Shown here piece by piece: positions 41,655 to 49,736 of a DNA stretch of 64,000 nucleotides. Location of the stretch: positions 1 through 64,000 of the forward strand of contig CAYJFU010000001.1 in NCBI GenBank assembly GCA_964369445.1. The letters run 5' to 3'. Every line of letters starts with the position of its first letter. Position 1 is the first letter of the stretch. This DNA is from CAYJBH01 sp964369445 (GTDB taxonomy: Bacteria > Bacillota > Clostridia > Oscillospirales > Ruminococcaceae). Made by a program: the position numbers and the translations under genes. The notes beneath the pieces are model-generated. The model made no database searches. It was given only the letters and a program-made list of their open reading frames with translations, and had not been told where the DNA came from.

Positions 41655-42758
41655 TCACCACCCAACAAGCAACAACTCCGCCAGTGCCTGTGCGGCATAT
41701 TTCCCTGCCCTTAGCGCTTCGTCCAGCGTATTGGCGTGACCGCCAACCTCCAGTAACAGTGCGCCGGTGGACAGCTGTTGGTTATAATTGCGATAGTCAA
41801 ACAGTATAGGGCGCGTGAAAGTCGGGTACATTGACTCCATCGCCGTCTGATATGCCGATGCAAATGCCAAATTTTGCAGATAGTTCGGCATACCCATCGT
41901 ACCGTCGTCAGCACCTGAAATGAGCATGACCTGCGCTGTCTTTTCGCCGTTTATAAGGGTGACCGGTTTTAGTCTTGTGCCGTCACTCTGTTGCAGTGCA
42001 TCGCGGTGCACATCCAGCACCACCTTTATTGATGGGTACTGCGCAAGGTACTGTTGCACAGTCATCGCCGAGGCATCGTAACTGCCATTATAGGAAAACT
42101 CGTCATGCAGTGTAGTGTCGTGTATCGTGTTGATTCCGGCGCTGTTGAGCACTTCCGTCATAACAGCACCGACCGCGACAATGTTTTGTGTTTTATCGGC
42201 GCTACGACTACCCACGGCAGGGTCATAGTAGCCTAAATCCTCTGGGTCATAGCTCTCGGTGCCGTGGGTGTGGTATATCAGCACCTGCGGCTCATCAGAA
42301 TACGGTTCAACAAAAAACGACGGCTGCTGTGCTGCCGCCTCGGCAACGCCACTGTTTGGCACCGAAGTCAAGTTCCATATGTATCCGGCAGAAAGACCTA
42401 TCGTTCGGTTATCCATCGATGCTGTCATCGTTAGCTGTTCTATCGGCCCCATTCCGACCGGAGGTGTAACCTGAAAGTCCGTTGAAAGTACCGCCTGTGT
42501 GTGCGCCGGTGTCTGTTCGGTGGCTGCTGGCGACTGTGATGTGTCAATGGATGGTATAGCTTGCCAAAAGCCTCTGTTATCCGCCTGCACCGACGGTGTG
42601 CTTTCCAAAACAGATTGTTCTATATATGATGTGCCCTCCACCGGTGTAAAAAGCAGTGATGTGAGGTTTGCAATGCCGGCCAATATAAATAGCAGCGCAC
42701 AAGGCAGCACCGCACCGTGCAACAACCTTTTGCGTCGCAAACTTTTTTTAAGACACAT
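41655..42758 (-). CDS. spoIIP: Stage II sporulation protein P
   Basis: SpoIIP is a cell-wall amidase and endopeptidase that, with SpoIID and SpoIIM, drives engulfment of the forespore. The 367-residue protein has an N-terminal membrane helix (about residues 13-37) and a low-complexity linker. The catalytic domain starts near residue 160: VLIYHTHGTESYDPEDLGYY, SIKVVLDVHRDALQQSDG, SGADDGTMGMPNYLQNLAFA and TGALLLEVGGHANTLDEALR, with His and Glu zinc ligands in place. This is strong evidence for a spore-former. It is followed closely by the small broken gene on the other strand. Confidence 0.95.
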   Translation of the reverse strand: MCLKKSLRRKRLLHGAVLPCALLFILAGIANLTSLLFTPVEGTSYIEQSVLESTPSVQADNRGFWQAIPSIDTSQSPAATEQTPAHTQAVLSTDFQVTPPVGMGPIEQLTMTASMDNRTIGLSAGYIWNLTSVPNSGVAEAAAQQPSFFVEPYSDEPQVLIYHTHGTESYDPEDLGYYDPAVGSRSADKTQNIVAVGAVMTEVLNSAGINTIHDTTLHDEFSYNGSYDASAMTVQQYLAQYPSIKVVLDVHRDALQQSDGTRLKPVTLINGEKTAQVMLISGADDGTMGMPNYLQNLAFASAYQTAMESMYPTFTRPILFDYRNYNQQLSTGALLLEVGGHANTLDEALRAGKYAAQALAELLLVGW

Positions 42759-42791
42759 GCTTTAAACCTCCTTCTATTAGTTTTGTCACTG

Positions 42792-42959
42792 TTATTGCTC
42801 CGCCAATTAAACAGTGGATAAGATTGGCGAGTGATTTTGCCTGTAGTGCAAGGAAAAGGTTCTTTTTAATGCTTTGTGCATTAAAAATGGTTCTTTGACG
42901 CCGCAATACGGGTAAAATCGCCGTCAAGATTGTCCGCAGTTTAGTTGGTGGAGCAATAA
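42792..42959. repeat. Palindromic element related to family A, different ends (168 bp)
   Basis: The ends TTATTGCTCCGCCAATTAAA and TTTAGTTGGTGGAGCAATAA are inverted repeats with few mismatches. Further in, AGATTGGCGA and GCCGTCAAGATT, then GATTTTGCCTGTAG and CGGGTAAAATC pair. The centre TTTTTAATGCTTTGTGCATTAAAAA is a perfect hairpin. The core blocks GATTTTGCCT and TTTGACGCCGC resemble family A, but the terminal sequence is different. It is followed immediately by a family C repeat. Confidence 0.72.
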
Positions 42960-43095
42960 GTTAAAGTGAATGAAATATCACAGTAACCCCGAAAACACAA
43001 GTGTTTTTCTTTTCGTTCATTCCTCCCCGCCGAAGGCGGGGAGGAATGAACGGGTGATAAATATTTTTCCTTATTAAATTAACAAAGCCTTCGTT
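42960..43095 (+). repeat. Family C repeat, copy 4, with hairpin
   Basis: It begins GTTAAAGTGAATGAAATATC, continues CGAAAACACAAGTGTTTTTC, and has the hairpin CGTTCATTCCTCCCC / GGGGAGGAATGAACG (43014-43052) around GCCGAAGGC. It ends TTAAATTAACAAAGCC. It is the inverted counterpart of the copy at 40446. The 675-base gap between spoIIP and the HD gene consists of this, the palindrome before it, the hairpin after it and AT-rich sequence. Confidence 0.75.
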
Positions 43096-43122
43096 TTAGT
43101 ACCGCTACGTTACTGTGGTCGT

Positions 43123-43164
43123 TTTGGATGGCTTCCCCTGTCCACGGCGGGGAAACCATCCAAA
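43123..43164. repeat. C-rich core hairpin in a divergent gap
   Basis: TTTGGATGGCTTCCCC pairs with GGGGAAACCATCCAAA (one mismatch) around TGTCCACGGC. It lies between the starts of two divergent genes, so here it cannot be a gene terminator. Flanks ATTTTGGAT-like and AAACACATCAA are shared with the copy at 33066. Confidence 0.66.
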
Positions 43165-43433
43165 CACATCAACATACACAAATGCGCCACAAATACTTTA
43201 TATTGATAAATATATTAAGACATCCTCAGGTTTATGCAAAAACTTGCTTAAAAATAACAATTTAAGTTAGTTACGTAAAACTTTCACACTTTTTTCACTT
43301 ATCGTGCTATCTTTTTAAGTTTGCTTGTGTTACTATTGTCGCATAGGGCTGTCACACTAACATTTTTTGTATTTTGATTTGAATTTACTATTTTACGACC
43401 CTAATGCAAGACTTATCAAAAGGTAAATTTTAT

Positions 43434-43934
43434 ATGAGCGTTTTTGAGATGGAATTTTTCGAGCATATTTCCGACCTTGTCGACAACCCCGATGTGCTAC
43501 ATATGAGAAACGTACCGCACCACTCCGACGATGCCAGTTGTTATGACCACAGTCTTTATGTATCTTACGTTAGCTTTGTTTTATGCAAGCGTTTAAAGTT
43601 AAACGCGCGTGCCGCCGCAAGGGGTGGTCTGTTGCACGACCTGCACCTTAATGAATTTAAAGATGGGCGCCTTAAGCTTTGGAAGCGTTTTTTATGGCTG
43701 TCGCAACACCCGAAACTAGCTCTAAAAAATGCAGTAGACCGCTTTGACCTCACAAAATGTGAGCAGGACATCATTCGCAAGCACATGTGGCCGATAAGCA
43801 TATTGAGCACACCTCGCTACGTGGAAAGCCTCATCGTCAACGCCGTTGATACCTACTGCGCCGCCGTTGAGTTTTTGGGTCTTTATCATCGCACAAAGGC
43901 AAGAAGAGTTATCGATCCGCTTTTGGTGGTTTAA
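43434..43934 (+). CDS. HD-domain hydrolase
   Basis: This 166-residue protein has the HD metal-phosphohydrolase pattern: HSDDASCYDHSLYVSYVSFV supplies the first His, ARGGLLHDLHLNEFKD the HD pair, and CEQDIIRKHMWPISILSTPR a later His. A role in hydrolysing nucleotides or another phosphate ester is likely; the substrate is unknown. I choose ATG 43434, because AAAGGT lies about 10 bases upstream; an earlier ATG at 43404 has no ribosome site. It is monocistronic with a terminator just downstream. Confidence 0.83.
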   Translation: MSVFEMEFFEHISDLVDNPDVLHMRNVPHHSDDASCYDHSLYVSYVSFVLCKRLKLNARAAARGGLLHDLHLNEFKDGRLKLWKRFLWLSQHPKLALKNAVDRFDLTKCEQDIIRKHMWPISILSTPRYVESLIVNAVDTYCAAVEFLGLYHRTKARRVIDPLLVV

Positions 43935-43944
43935 AAAACAGCAC

Positions 43945-43989
43945 AAAACAGGGATATACCAAGCATTTTGCAAGGTATATCCCTGTTTT
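43945..43989. terminator. Terminator after the HD gene
   Basis: AAAACAGGGATATACC pairs with GGTATATCCCTGTTTT around AAGCATTTTGCAA, with a T-run after it. The core is unlike the C-rich family. The rest of the 280-base gap to 44215 shows nothing. Confidence 0.75.
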
Positions 43990-44215
43990 TGCGTCCATAG
44001 ATAGCTACGGTTGTTAGCAAATTAAGCAAACCGAAATATCGCCCTAAAATGTCAACTATCTAGGGTACGTTGACGCCATTTAAATAGTGCAGATTTTAGG
44101 TAAATTTTTGACCGGTAAATTAAAAAAATTATACTTCTTTGTGCGCTGTAAGTTTATGTAGCGAATGCTGGCAGAAAATTGCCAAAAGATGTGCTTTGAA
44201 CAGTAATCAAACGCA

Positions 44216-45628
44216 CTATCTATCACCGTAACATTTTATATCGACCGAGTTGCGCACTACCTCTTTAAAGTCGGAATACGCTATTTCCTTGTGTGCGTGC
44301 AGTTGCAACAAAATGTTACCGATAGCTGTTGCGTCCGCCGGACCTGCCATAACCGGCAGGTTGCACAAGTCACTGATAAGCTGACACATAAAGGCATCTT
44401 TGCAACCTCCGCCGATAACGTTTATCGCGGTTATCGTTTTTCCGGTGAGGGTTTGCAACGACTGTACCGCCTGCTTGTATTTGTGCGCTAAACTTTCATA
44501 AACACACCTAAAAAGTGCGGCATGTGTCGACGGTGCCTTTGCGTAGGTCGCAAGACATGCCGCGTTTATCTTCGCGTGCATATCACCCGGTGCAAAAAAT
44601 TCGTAACTGTCAACGTCGATGACAAATCCCTCGGACGGTGCGCTCTGCGCCATCTGCTCGATGAGTGCAAAATCGTATTCAACACCGTTTCGCTTTAGGT
44701 CACGCACAAGCTCCTGCAATATCCAAAGACCCATGACGTTTTTCAGTATACGGTAGTAACCGTCATGACCACCCTCATGTGCTATGTTTTGTTCATAGGC
44801 ATAGTCGTTTATGTAGGTCTCACGCGACAGCAATCCGACAAGCGACCACGTTCCACTACTTATTATAACAGTGTCTTCATCCGCAACCGACGCGGCAAAC
44901 GCACTTGCGGTATCGTGTTCACATACGCTGACAACCTCCATCGGCGAACAACCTACATCGTGGCAAAACTGTGAGGTCATACTTCCGGAAATGGTGCCCG
45001 GGCGTACCGTCTCGCCAAATAGCCCTGCGTCCAACCCGAGCACGCCGGCTATGCGTGTCGACAGTGTGTGCTCGCCTATATTATAAAGCTGGCTTACCGA
45101 GGACACGGTGTACTCGTTGACGACATTGCCGGTTAGATAATATGTCAGCAGGTCCGGCAAAAACATCATTTTATAAGCTTTCTTGTAGATGTAGTCCTGC
45201 TCGGCGGCTTTCATCGCGGCAAGTTGCATGTACGTGTTAAACAGCGCGTACTGGTTGCCGGTAATCGTGTGGAGGTCTTTGGGTGCTATCCAAGCGTTTA
45301 TCTGCTTTTCGTAACGTTTTGTGCGCAGGTCACGGTAACACCGCACCGGTGACAGCAATTCTCCCTGCTTGTTTATAAAAGAGAAGTCGTTGCAAAAAGA
45401 ATCCATGCCGATGGATACAATCGGCTCACTTGTAGCTTTCAGCGCCTTTTGCACGCCTGTTTTCAAGTTGTCAAATATCCCTAAAAAGTTCCAATAAAGT
45501 CCGCCTTGCAGTTCTATAGGGTAGTTTTGAAATTTGTGAATAGTTTTGATGTCGAGTTTATCGCCATTAAAGCTACACAAGAACATCTTGCCGCCACTAC
45601 CACCAAGGTCAAAAGCAACAACATTCAT
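44216..45628 (-). CDS. FGGY-family carbohydrate kinase (rhamnulokinase-like)
   Basis: This 470-residue kinase of the FGGY family is most like rhamnulokinase. Features: N-terminal VVAFDLGGSGGKMFLCSFNG (phosphate 1 loop), IGMDSFCNDFSFINKQGELL, VVSVCEHDTASAFAASVADE and IISSGTWSLVGLLSRET. The C-terminal family signature is INVIGGGCKDAFMCQLISDL with AGPADATAIGNILLQLHAHK. It phosphorylates a ketose or similar sugar with ATP. In this locus it would act before the class II aldolase. GAGAGGAA precedes the ATG. The sugar is not certain: rhamnulose is only the closest family guess, and no rhamnose isomerase is nearby. Confidence 0.85.
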   Translation of the reverse strand: MNVVAFDLGGSGGKMFLCSFNGDKLDIKTIHKFQNYPIELQGGLYWNFLGIFDNLKTGVQKALKATSEPIVSIGMDSFCNDFSFINKQGELLSPVRCYRDLRTKRYEKQINAWIAPKDLHTITGNQYALFNTYMQLAAMKAAEQDYIYKKAYKMMFLPDLLTYYLTGNVVNEYTVSSVSQLYNIGEHTLSTRIAGVLGLDAGLFGETVRPGTISGSMTSQFCHDVGCSPMEVVSVCEHDTASAFAASVADEDTVIISSGTWSLVGLLSRETYINDYAYEQNIAHEGGHDGYYRILKNVMGLWILQELVRDLKRNGVEYDFALIEQMAQSAPSEGFVIDVDSYEFFAPGDMHAKINAACLATYAKAPSTHAALFRCVYESLAHKYKQAVQSLQTLTGKTITAINVIGGGCKDAFMCQLISDLCNLPVMAGPADATAIGNILLQLHAHKEIAYSDFKEVVRNSVDIKCYGDR

Positions 45629-45679
45629 AAAATTATTCCTCTCGCTGTCAATACACCCCTAAATAAGGCATATCTATAA

Positions 45680-45705
45680 AACACCCTGCCGTCCGGCGAA
45701 GTGTT
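45680..45705 (-). terminator. Possible terminator between deoR-type gene and kinase gene
   Basis: On the minus strand GAACACTTCGCCGGACGGC is followed by AGGGTGTTTTAT, giving AACAC/GTGTT arms with a CCGG-ACGG inner part and then T-rich sequence. Weak member of the C-rich core family. Confidence 0.45.
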
Positions 45706-45747
45706 CTTCTTTTTGTGTTACAGTTAATTTATTTTATTTACAGTTAT

Positions 45748-46539
45748 CTATCTTGCCGGTGCCACCACAACCTTTATTTCGGTATCTTTCAAAAAGTCAA
45801 GGCTTGCAACCTCGGCGCTTGAATCGGTTATGATGTAATCCACCGCACTAAATTCCGACAAAAATATCGGACTTGTTTTGTTGAATTTTGTGTTGTCCGC
45901 AAGTATAAAAGTTTCTTGCGAACGCTCTATCATCGTTCGCTTTACTTCAAGCGACTGCAAGCTGGCATCTGCGAGCTTGTTGTGTTTACTTATGCCGGCA
46001 CAGGATAAAAAAGCCTTGTTGGGGAAATACTGCTCGGCGTTTGCGATGGTTGTAGTACCGTTTACAGACAGATTTTTGCTGTGCAATATTCCTCCAAGGC
46101 AAATTATCGTGTGTTTTTGGTTGAAATTCTTAGAGGCCTCCAACATAAACTGTATTGAGTTTGTGAGAATATTGACGTGAATATCAGGATCGATAAATCT
46201 GCTGAGATAAACGGTGGTCGAGCTGTTATCGACATAAATGGTATCTTCATCTTTAATATAGGAGGCGGCTTTTCGACAAATTTCAAGCTTTTGTTGGAGT
46301 TGTTGCCTGCCGCGCACTGAGATAGGATACTCCGTCGGCTCTTGAGTTGCGGTAGGGTTAGCTACCGGCACTGCACCGCCATAGGTACGCTCAAGCGAGC
46401 CTTTTATCTCAAGCTCTCTTAAATCGCGTCGAATCGTCTCTTTGGAGGTGTTGAACTTTTGCGCCAACTCGTTGACTTCAACGCTTCCCTCACCGTCCAA
46501 AATATTTATAATGGCCGCTTTTCTTTCTATACTAAACAT
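45748..46539 (-). CDS. DeoR-family transcriptional regulator
   Basis: This 263-residue regulator has the N-terminal DeoR helix-turn-helix: RKAAIINILDGEGSVEVNEL, then AQKFNTSKETIRRDLRELE (about residues 25-43), followed by LERTYGGAVPV. The C-terminal phosphosugar-sensing domain has KAASYIKDEDTIYVDNSSTT, HTIICLGGILHSKNLSVNG and KAFLSCAGISKHNKLADASL. It probably represses the surrounding sugar genes until a phosphorylated sugar accumulates. The duplicated 13-base motif at the pfkB promoter (48495-48527) is a good candidate for its binding site. Confidence 0.92.
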   Translation of the reverse strand: MFSIERKAAIINILDGEGSVEVNELAQKFNTSKETIRRDLRELEIKGSLERTYGGAVPVANPTATQEPTEYPISVRGRQQLQQKLEICRKAASYIKDEDTIYVDNSSTTVYLSRFIDPDIHVNILTNSIQFMLEASKNFNQKHTIICLGGILHSKNLSVNGTTTIANAEQYFPNKAFLSCAGISKHNKLADASLQSLEVKRTMIERSQETFILADNTKFNKTSPIFLSEFSAVDYIITDSSAEVASLDFLKDTEIKVVVAPAR

Positions 46540-46679
46540 AATAATTCTTTCAAATCATGTTAAACCGATACAGAGTGTGCTGACAATTTTTGTGCAGTGT
46601 GGATTTTGTGCAATATTGCCAATACACCCCGATTATATAGTTCTATTTTACCAATAATTGTCCTATTTGTCAACGCAAC

Positions 46680-47285
46680 CTATATACAGTCCTTGACGGT
46701 TGAGCAGTACGCGTCACACTCGATGCGCTCTAACATGCTGTACGCTTTGTACAGGTCGGGGCCACTAACTACAACGCCGTGCAAGGTAAGTATGACACCG
46801 AGCGGTTTTTGCTCTGACAGCGGTCGTTGTTCTTCAAAGTAGTTGTAAACGTTAATCGACAGCTCATCGGTGTAGGCCTTGGTGTAGGGTAGGCATTTGA
46901 CATATCCTCTTCCGAGTGTTGCTTCCGTTACGTTTGGTATGTCTTTGCCCTGTGCCACAAACGGCATACAGTAAAATGGGTGCGCGTGTATAGTGCAGCC
47001 TATTTCCTTGATATTTTTAAGTATCAGGGCGTGCATGAGACCTTCACGCGACAGCTTGCCTGTGCCCTCTAATATGTTCTGATCGTAATCGATAAGAAGG
47101 AAATCATCCTCTACAAGGTCGCAAAATTTTGTCTCGGACATAAGCGACGGCGAAATAAGTATGCGGTTGTCGTCAACACGTACTGCAAAGTTACCGCCTG
47201 CCGCGTTGGTTAAGCGACGCTCCCAGATAAGTTTTGCCACCTTTACCATCTCGCGGCGCATCTCTACGTAAGATAAGTTGCTCAT
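46680..47285 (-). CDS. Class II aldolase/adducin family protein
   Basis: This 201-residue zinc aldolase is of the fuculose-/rhamnulose-phosphate type. Features: ERRLTNAAGGNFAVRVDDNR at the N-terminus, the phosphate-binding Ser region ILISPSLMSETKF, a catalytic Glu in STREGLMHALILK-type LSREGLMHALILKNIK, the metal-binding IGCTIHAHPFYCMPFVAQG, and LHGVVVSGPDLYKAYSMLE for the third histidine. It would split a ketose-1-phosphate to dihydroxyacetone phosphate and an aldehyde. AAAGGAG precedes the ATG. It is near the FGGY kinase, which could supply its substrate. Confidence 0.9.
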   Translation of the reverse strand: MSNLSYVEMRREMVKVAKLIWERRLTNAAGGNFAVRVDDNRILISPSLMSETKFCDLVEDDFLLIDYDQNILEGTGKLSREGLMHALILKNIKEIGCTIHAHPFYCMPFVAQGKDIPNVTEATLGRGYVKCLPYTKAYTDELSINVYNYFEEQRPLSEQKPLGVILTLHGVVVSGPDLYKAYSMLERIECDAYCSTVKDCI

Positions 47286-47335
47286 TTTTTCTGTTCTCCT
47301 TTATATTTTAATGTAACCTCGTGCAAAACACGTGG

Positions 47336-47472
47336 AACTAATAACTAAGGGTGAATAGTGAATGACTACTTTTAATTTGCAGTGTAGCAAATTCAAGTTC
47401 TTTTGCATTTAAAGTAAATTATTTTAGTCGGAAACAACTTGAATCTTTCACCGTTAGTCTTTAGCTGTTAGT
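47336..47472. repeat. Imperfect palindrome between aldolase and pfkB-type genes
   Basis: AACTAATAACTAAGGGTGAA (47336-47355) is roughly complementary to TTCACCGTTAGTCTTTAGCT and GTTAGT (47447-47472). Inside, ATTCAAGTT (47391-47399) and AACTTGAAT (47436-47444) are perfect arms. It fills the 230-base gap between the two genes. No protein is encoded. Confidence 0.5.
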
Positions 47473-47515
47473 CGCAAATGCGTTTTGCACCTGCCTTTTT
47501 TGTTTTTTGATAACT

Positions 47516-48454
47516 CTATTCAAGTTGCTCTATGACAATGTCTTTTAACAGTGCTTTTGCACGTTCCAAATCATAGCCTACACTCAGCTCAGACTCCGAG
47601 GCGGAGCTTGATATTGCCGTTGCAAAGCGCAAGCCCTCTTCAACGGACAAGCCGTTTTCGTACCCATAAATCAAACCTGCAAGGTAGCAATCGCCGCAAC
47701 CGGCAGTGTTTTTGGTCACCGTGTAAGACGGTGTTGTCGCCCTAAAAATACCTTGTGGTGTTTTTATTATGGATCCGATTTTCCCGAGCGAAACAGCGAT
47801 ACAATCGATATCATAACTATCCAGCGAGTGTATCGCCGCCAGTACATCTGCCTCATCGGTAGTTACTTTACGCTTGCAAAGTTGCGACATCTCGTCCAGG
47901 TTGGGTTTTATCATAAACAGCTTTTCTTCGATGCAGGTCATGAGATACGCTTCACTGGCGTCCAGTATTATCTTCACCTCTTTGTCGCGCATGGCCTTAC
48001 AAATTTTATTATAGACGTAAATGTCTGCGCTGTTTGAGGCGTCGCCGGCAAGTACAAGTATGTCACCGCTTTTTACGTTTTTGGTAAGAACCGCTATGAT
48101 ATCTTCGACATCCGCGTCGGTGAGGTCGGGACCTTTGCAAGCTACGACAGTACATTCACCCGTGGGCTCAATAAGCAGGTAGTTGGTTCGGCTGTCCTCA
48201 TCCTCCCTGTAAACAAAGTCGGTTTTGATGTTAAAGTCTTCAAGCATTTCGACAATTTGTTTACCGGTTGGGCCGTGTACCACGCCGCAAGCTATATTTT
48301 TGACGCCGCACAGCTGTAAGTTTATAGATACATGGGTGCCCTTTCCGCCTATTGTGTCCTGTATCCTAGAAACTCTACAGGTAAAATCTCTTGTCAGGCT
48401 CTGTACATATAGTAGTTTGTCAATTGCAGGGTTTAGGGTGAGTGTGTGAACCAT
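47516..48454 (-). CDS. 1-phosphofructokinase-like PfkB-family kinase
   Basis: This 312-residue sugar-phosphate kinase of the PfkB/FruK type has the N-terminal VHTLTLNPAIDKLLYVQSLT, the glycine loop QDTIGGKGTHVSINLQLCG, SGDILVLAGDASNSADIY, and the C-terminal catalytic signature TKNTAGCGDCYLAGLIYG, with Asp in place (usual form GAGD; here AGCGD). It would phosphorylate a ketose-1-phosphate, such as fructose- or tagatose-phosphate. I choose ATG 48454, with GGAGGTGA before it; the open frame runs 45 bases further upstream. It is the first gene of the minus-strand side, driven by a strong promoter. Confidence 0.88.
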   Translation of the reverse strand: MVHTLTLNPAIDKLLYVQSLTRDFTCRVSRIQDTIGGKGTHVSINLQLCGVKNIACGVVHGPTGKQIVEMLEDFNIKTDFVYREDEDSRTNYLLIEPTGECTVVACKGPDLTDADVEDIIAVLTKNVKSGDILVLAGDASNSADIYVYNKICKAMRDKEVKIILDASEAYLMTCIEEKLFMIKPNLDEMSQLCKRKVTTDEADVLAAIHSLDSYDIDCIAVSLGKIGSIIKTPQGIFRATTPSYTVTKNTAGCGDCYLAGLIYGYENGLSVEEGLRFATAISSSASESELSVGYDLERAKALLKDIVIEQLE

Positions 48455-48487
48455 CAATTCACCTCCGGTCAAAATTGTTACACAATC

Positions 48488-48516
48488 ATTATATAACACA
48501 AACGGAAATAAATCAA
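48488..48516 (-). promoter_or_regulatory. Promoter of the pfkB-type gene
   Basis: On the minus strand TTGATT (48516-48511) and TATAAT (48493-48488) are 17 bases apart, 34 bases upstream of the ATG. Confidence 0.7.
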
Positions 48517-48527
48517 CACAAACGGAA
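48495..48527. promoter_or_regulatory. Duplicated 13-base operator candidate (AACACAAACGGAA twice)
   Basis: AACACAAACGGAA occurs identically at 48495-48507 and 48515-48527, exactly 20 bases apart (about two helix turns). It covers the spacer and -35 of the minus-strand promoter. Direct-repeat operators are common for DeoR-type repressors, and one is encoded 2 kb away. Looser ACATAAACA repeats occur in the plus-strand leader (48656-48720). Confidence 0.6.
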
Positions 48528-48614
48528 CAAAAAATTATCTTCTACTTTTTGCACAATTGTTAACGGTTTTTATTATGTATTCGTCCAAAAATTGCAAAAC
48601 TTGCATAATAAGCA

Positions 48615-48643
48615 TTGAAATATGCCGATTTCTATGCTATACT
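48615..48643 (+). promoter_or_regulatory. Promoter of the plus-strand sugar operon
   Basis: TTGAAA (48615-48620) and TATACT (48638-48643) are 17 bases apart. The leader of about 95 bases is rich in A and C and contains repeated ACATAAACA-type motifs before the GGGGAGG ribosome site. Confidence 0.65.
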
Positions 48644-48743
48644 CAAACTCATAAAACACATAAACACAAAATATCCCACACCAAAACAGCTATTTACAAA
48701 CATAAACAAACATTAACACATTTAAAAGAGGGGAGGAAACGCA

Positions 48744-49721
48744 ATGCATTTAGGTTTTTTTACCGCTAACTTCACAGAAAAGCCGCTAGAAGAAGTGGCA
48801 AAAATGGTAGCCGGATATGGTTATGAGTCTCTGGAGATACCCGCTTATGAGGGAAACGGTCAACTTGAAACAAAAGACGTATTGATCGGCAACAACGCCC
48901 AAAACATTAAAAAGATGGTTGCATCTTACGGGTTGCACATAACAGCACTCAGCAACCACGCGGATTCGTTCTTGATAATGGGTCCCACCGGCAAGGAGAC
49001 GGACTTTATATATAAAGGAACAGCCGAGGAAAAGATAAAACACGGCACCGAAAGTCTTATCCGCACGGCGCAGGCCGCAAACGCGCTGGAAGCCCCCGTT
49101 GTGGTCGGTTACCCCGGCGTTGAGAACTGGGGACGCTTTTTCTTCTTTCCTTACGGCGAGGGCTGGGCGGAGTACGAAGAGCAGTTCGCTGAGCGCTTCA
49201 CCCCGATACTTGACAAATTTAAAGAGTACGGCGTTAAGTTTGCGATAGAAATTCACCCAAACAGCTTTGTGTATGACATACATACCGCTGTCAAGGCACT
49301 GGAGCTTGTAAATTATCACCCGGCACTGGGTTACAACTTTGATCCGGCAAACACCCTTTACCTCATGATAGATCCTGCCGTTGTCATCGACACACTTAAA
49401 GACAGGATTTACCACGTACACGCAAAGGATGCCGAGCTTGCCGCACACAACATCGCAATGGGCGGCACCATGATGCACGGCGACATGGGTGCACTTAACC
49501 ACACTTACCGTTTCCGCATACCGGGATGGGGACAGGTTAACTGGAAACAGGTCATAACCGAACTTTCCTTAATAGGTTACGACGGCCCACTCAGCTATGA
49601 GCATGAAGACGTGACTATGAGCCGCATGGACGGAGTGGAAAAGGTAGCGGACTTTTTAAAACCGCTTATCATAAAGTCCCCCTATGAGGGCAGACAGGAT
49701 AAACTATTCAATAAAGATTAG
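48744..49721 (+). CDS. Sugar phosphate isomerase/epimerase (TIM barrel)
   Basis: This 325-residue protein of the AP-endonuclease-2 TIM barrel family includes sugar epimerases and isomerases. Features: N-terminal LGFFTANFTEKPLEEVAKMV, ITALSNHADSFLIMGPTGKE, VVGYPGVENWGRFFFFPYGE, the metal ligand Glu in FAIEIHPNSFVYDIHTAVKA, HPALGYNFDPANTLYLMIDP with the next ligands, and IYHVHAKDAELAAHN with His. It would convert the incoming sugar or its oxidised form into a ketose. It opens the plus-strand operon and is followed 15 bases later by the dehydrogenase gene. The substrate is unknown. Confidence 0.87.
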   Translation: MHLGFFTANFTEKPLEEVAKMVAGYGYESLEIPAYEGNGQLETKDVLIGNNAQNIKKMVASYGLHITALSNHADSFLIMGPTGKETDFIYKGTAEEKIKHGTESLIRTAQAANALEAPVVVGYPGVENWGRFFFFPYGEGWAEYEEQFAERFTPILDKFKEYGVKFAIEIHPNSFVYDIHTAVKALELVNYHPALGYNFDPANTLYLMIDPAVVIDTLKDRIYHVHAKDAELAAHNIAMGGTMMHGDMGALNHTYRFRIPGWGQVNWKQVITELSLIGYDGPLSYEHEDVTMSRMDGVEKVADFLKPLIIKSPYEGRQDKLFNKD

Positions 49722-49736
49722 ACGGAGGGTAGAACG

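Noticed and set aside
44216..45628. Naming the FGGY kinase rhaB with confidence
   Set aside because: Rhamnose isomerase, mutarotase and a rhamnose-type regulator are missing, so the substrate is open.
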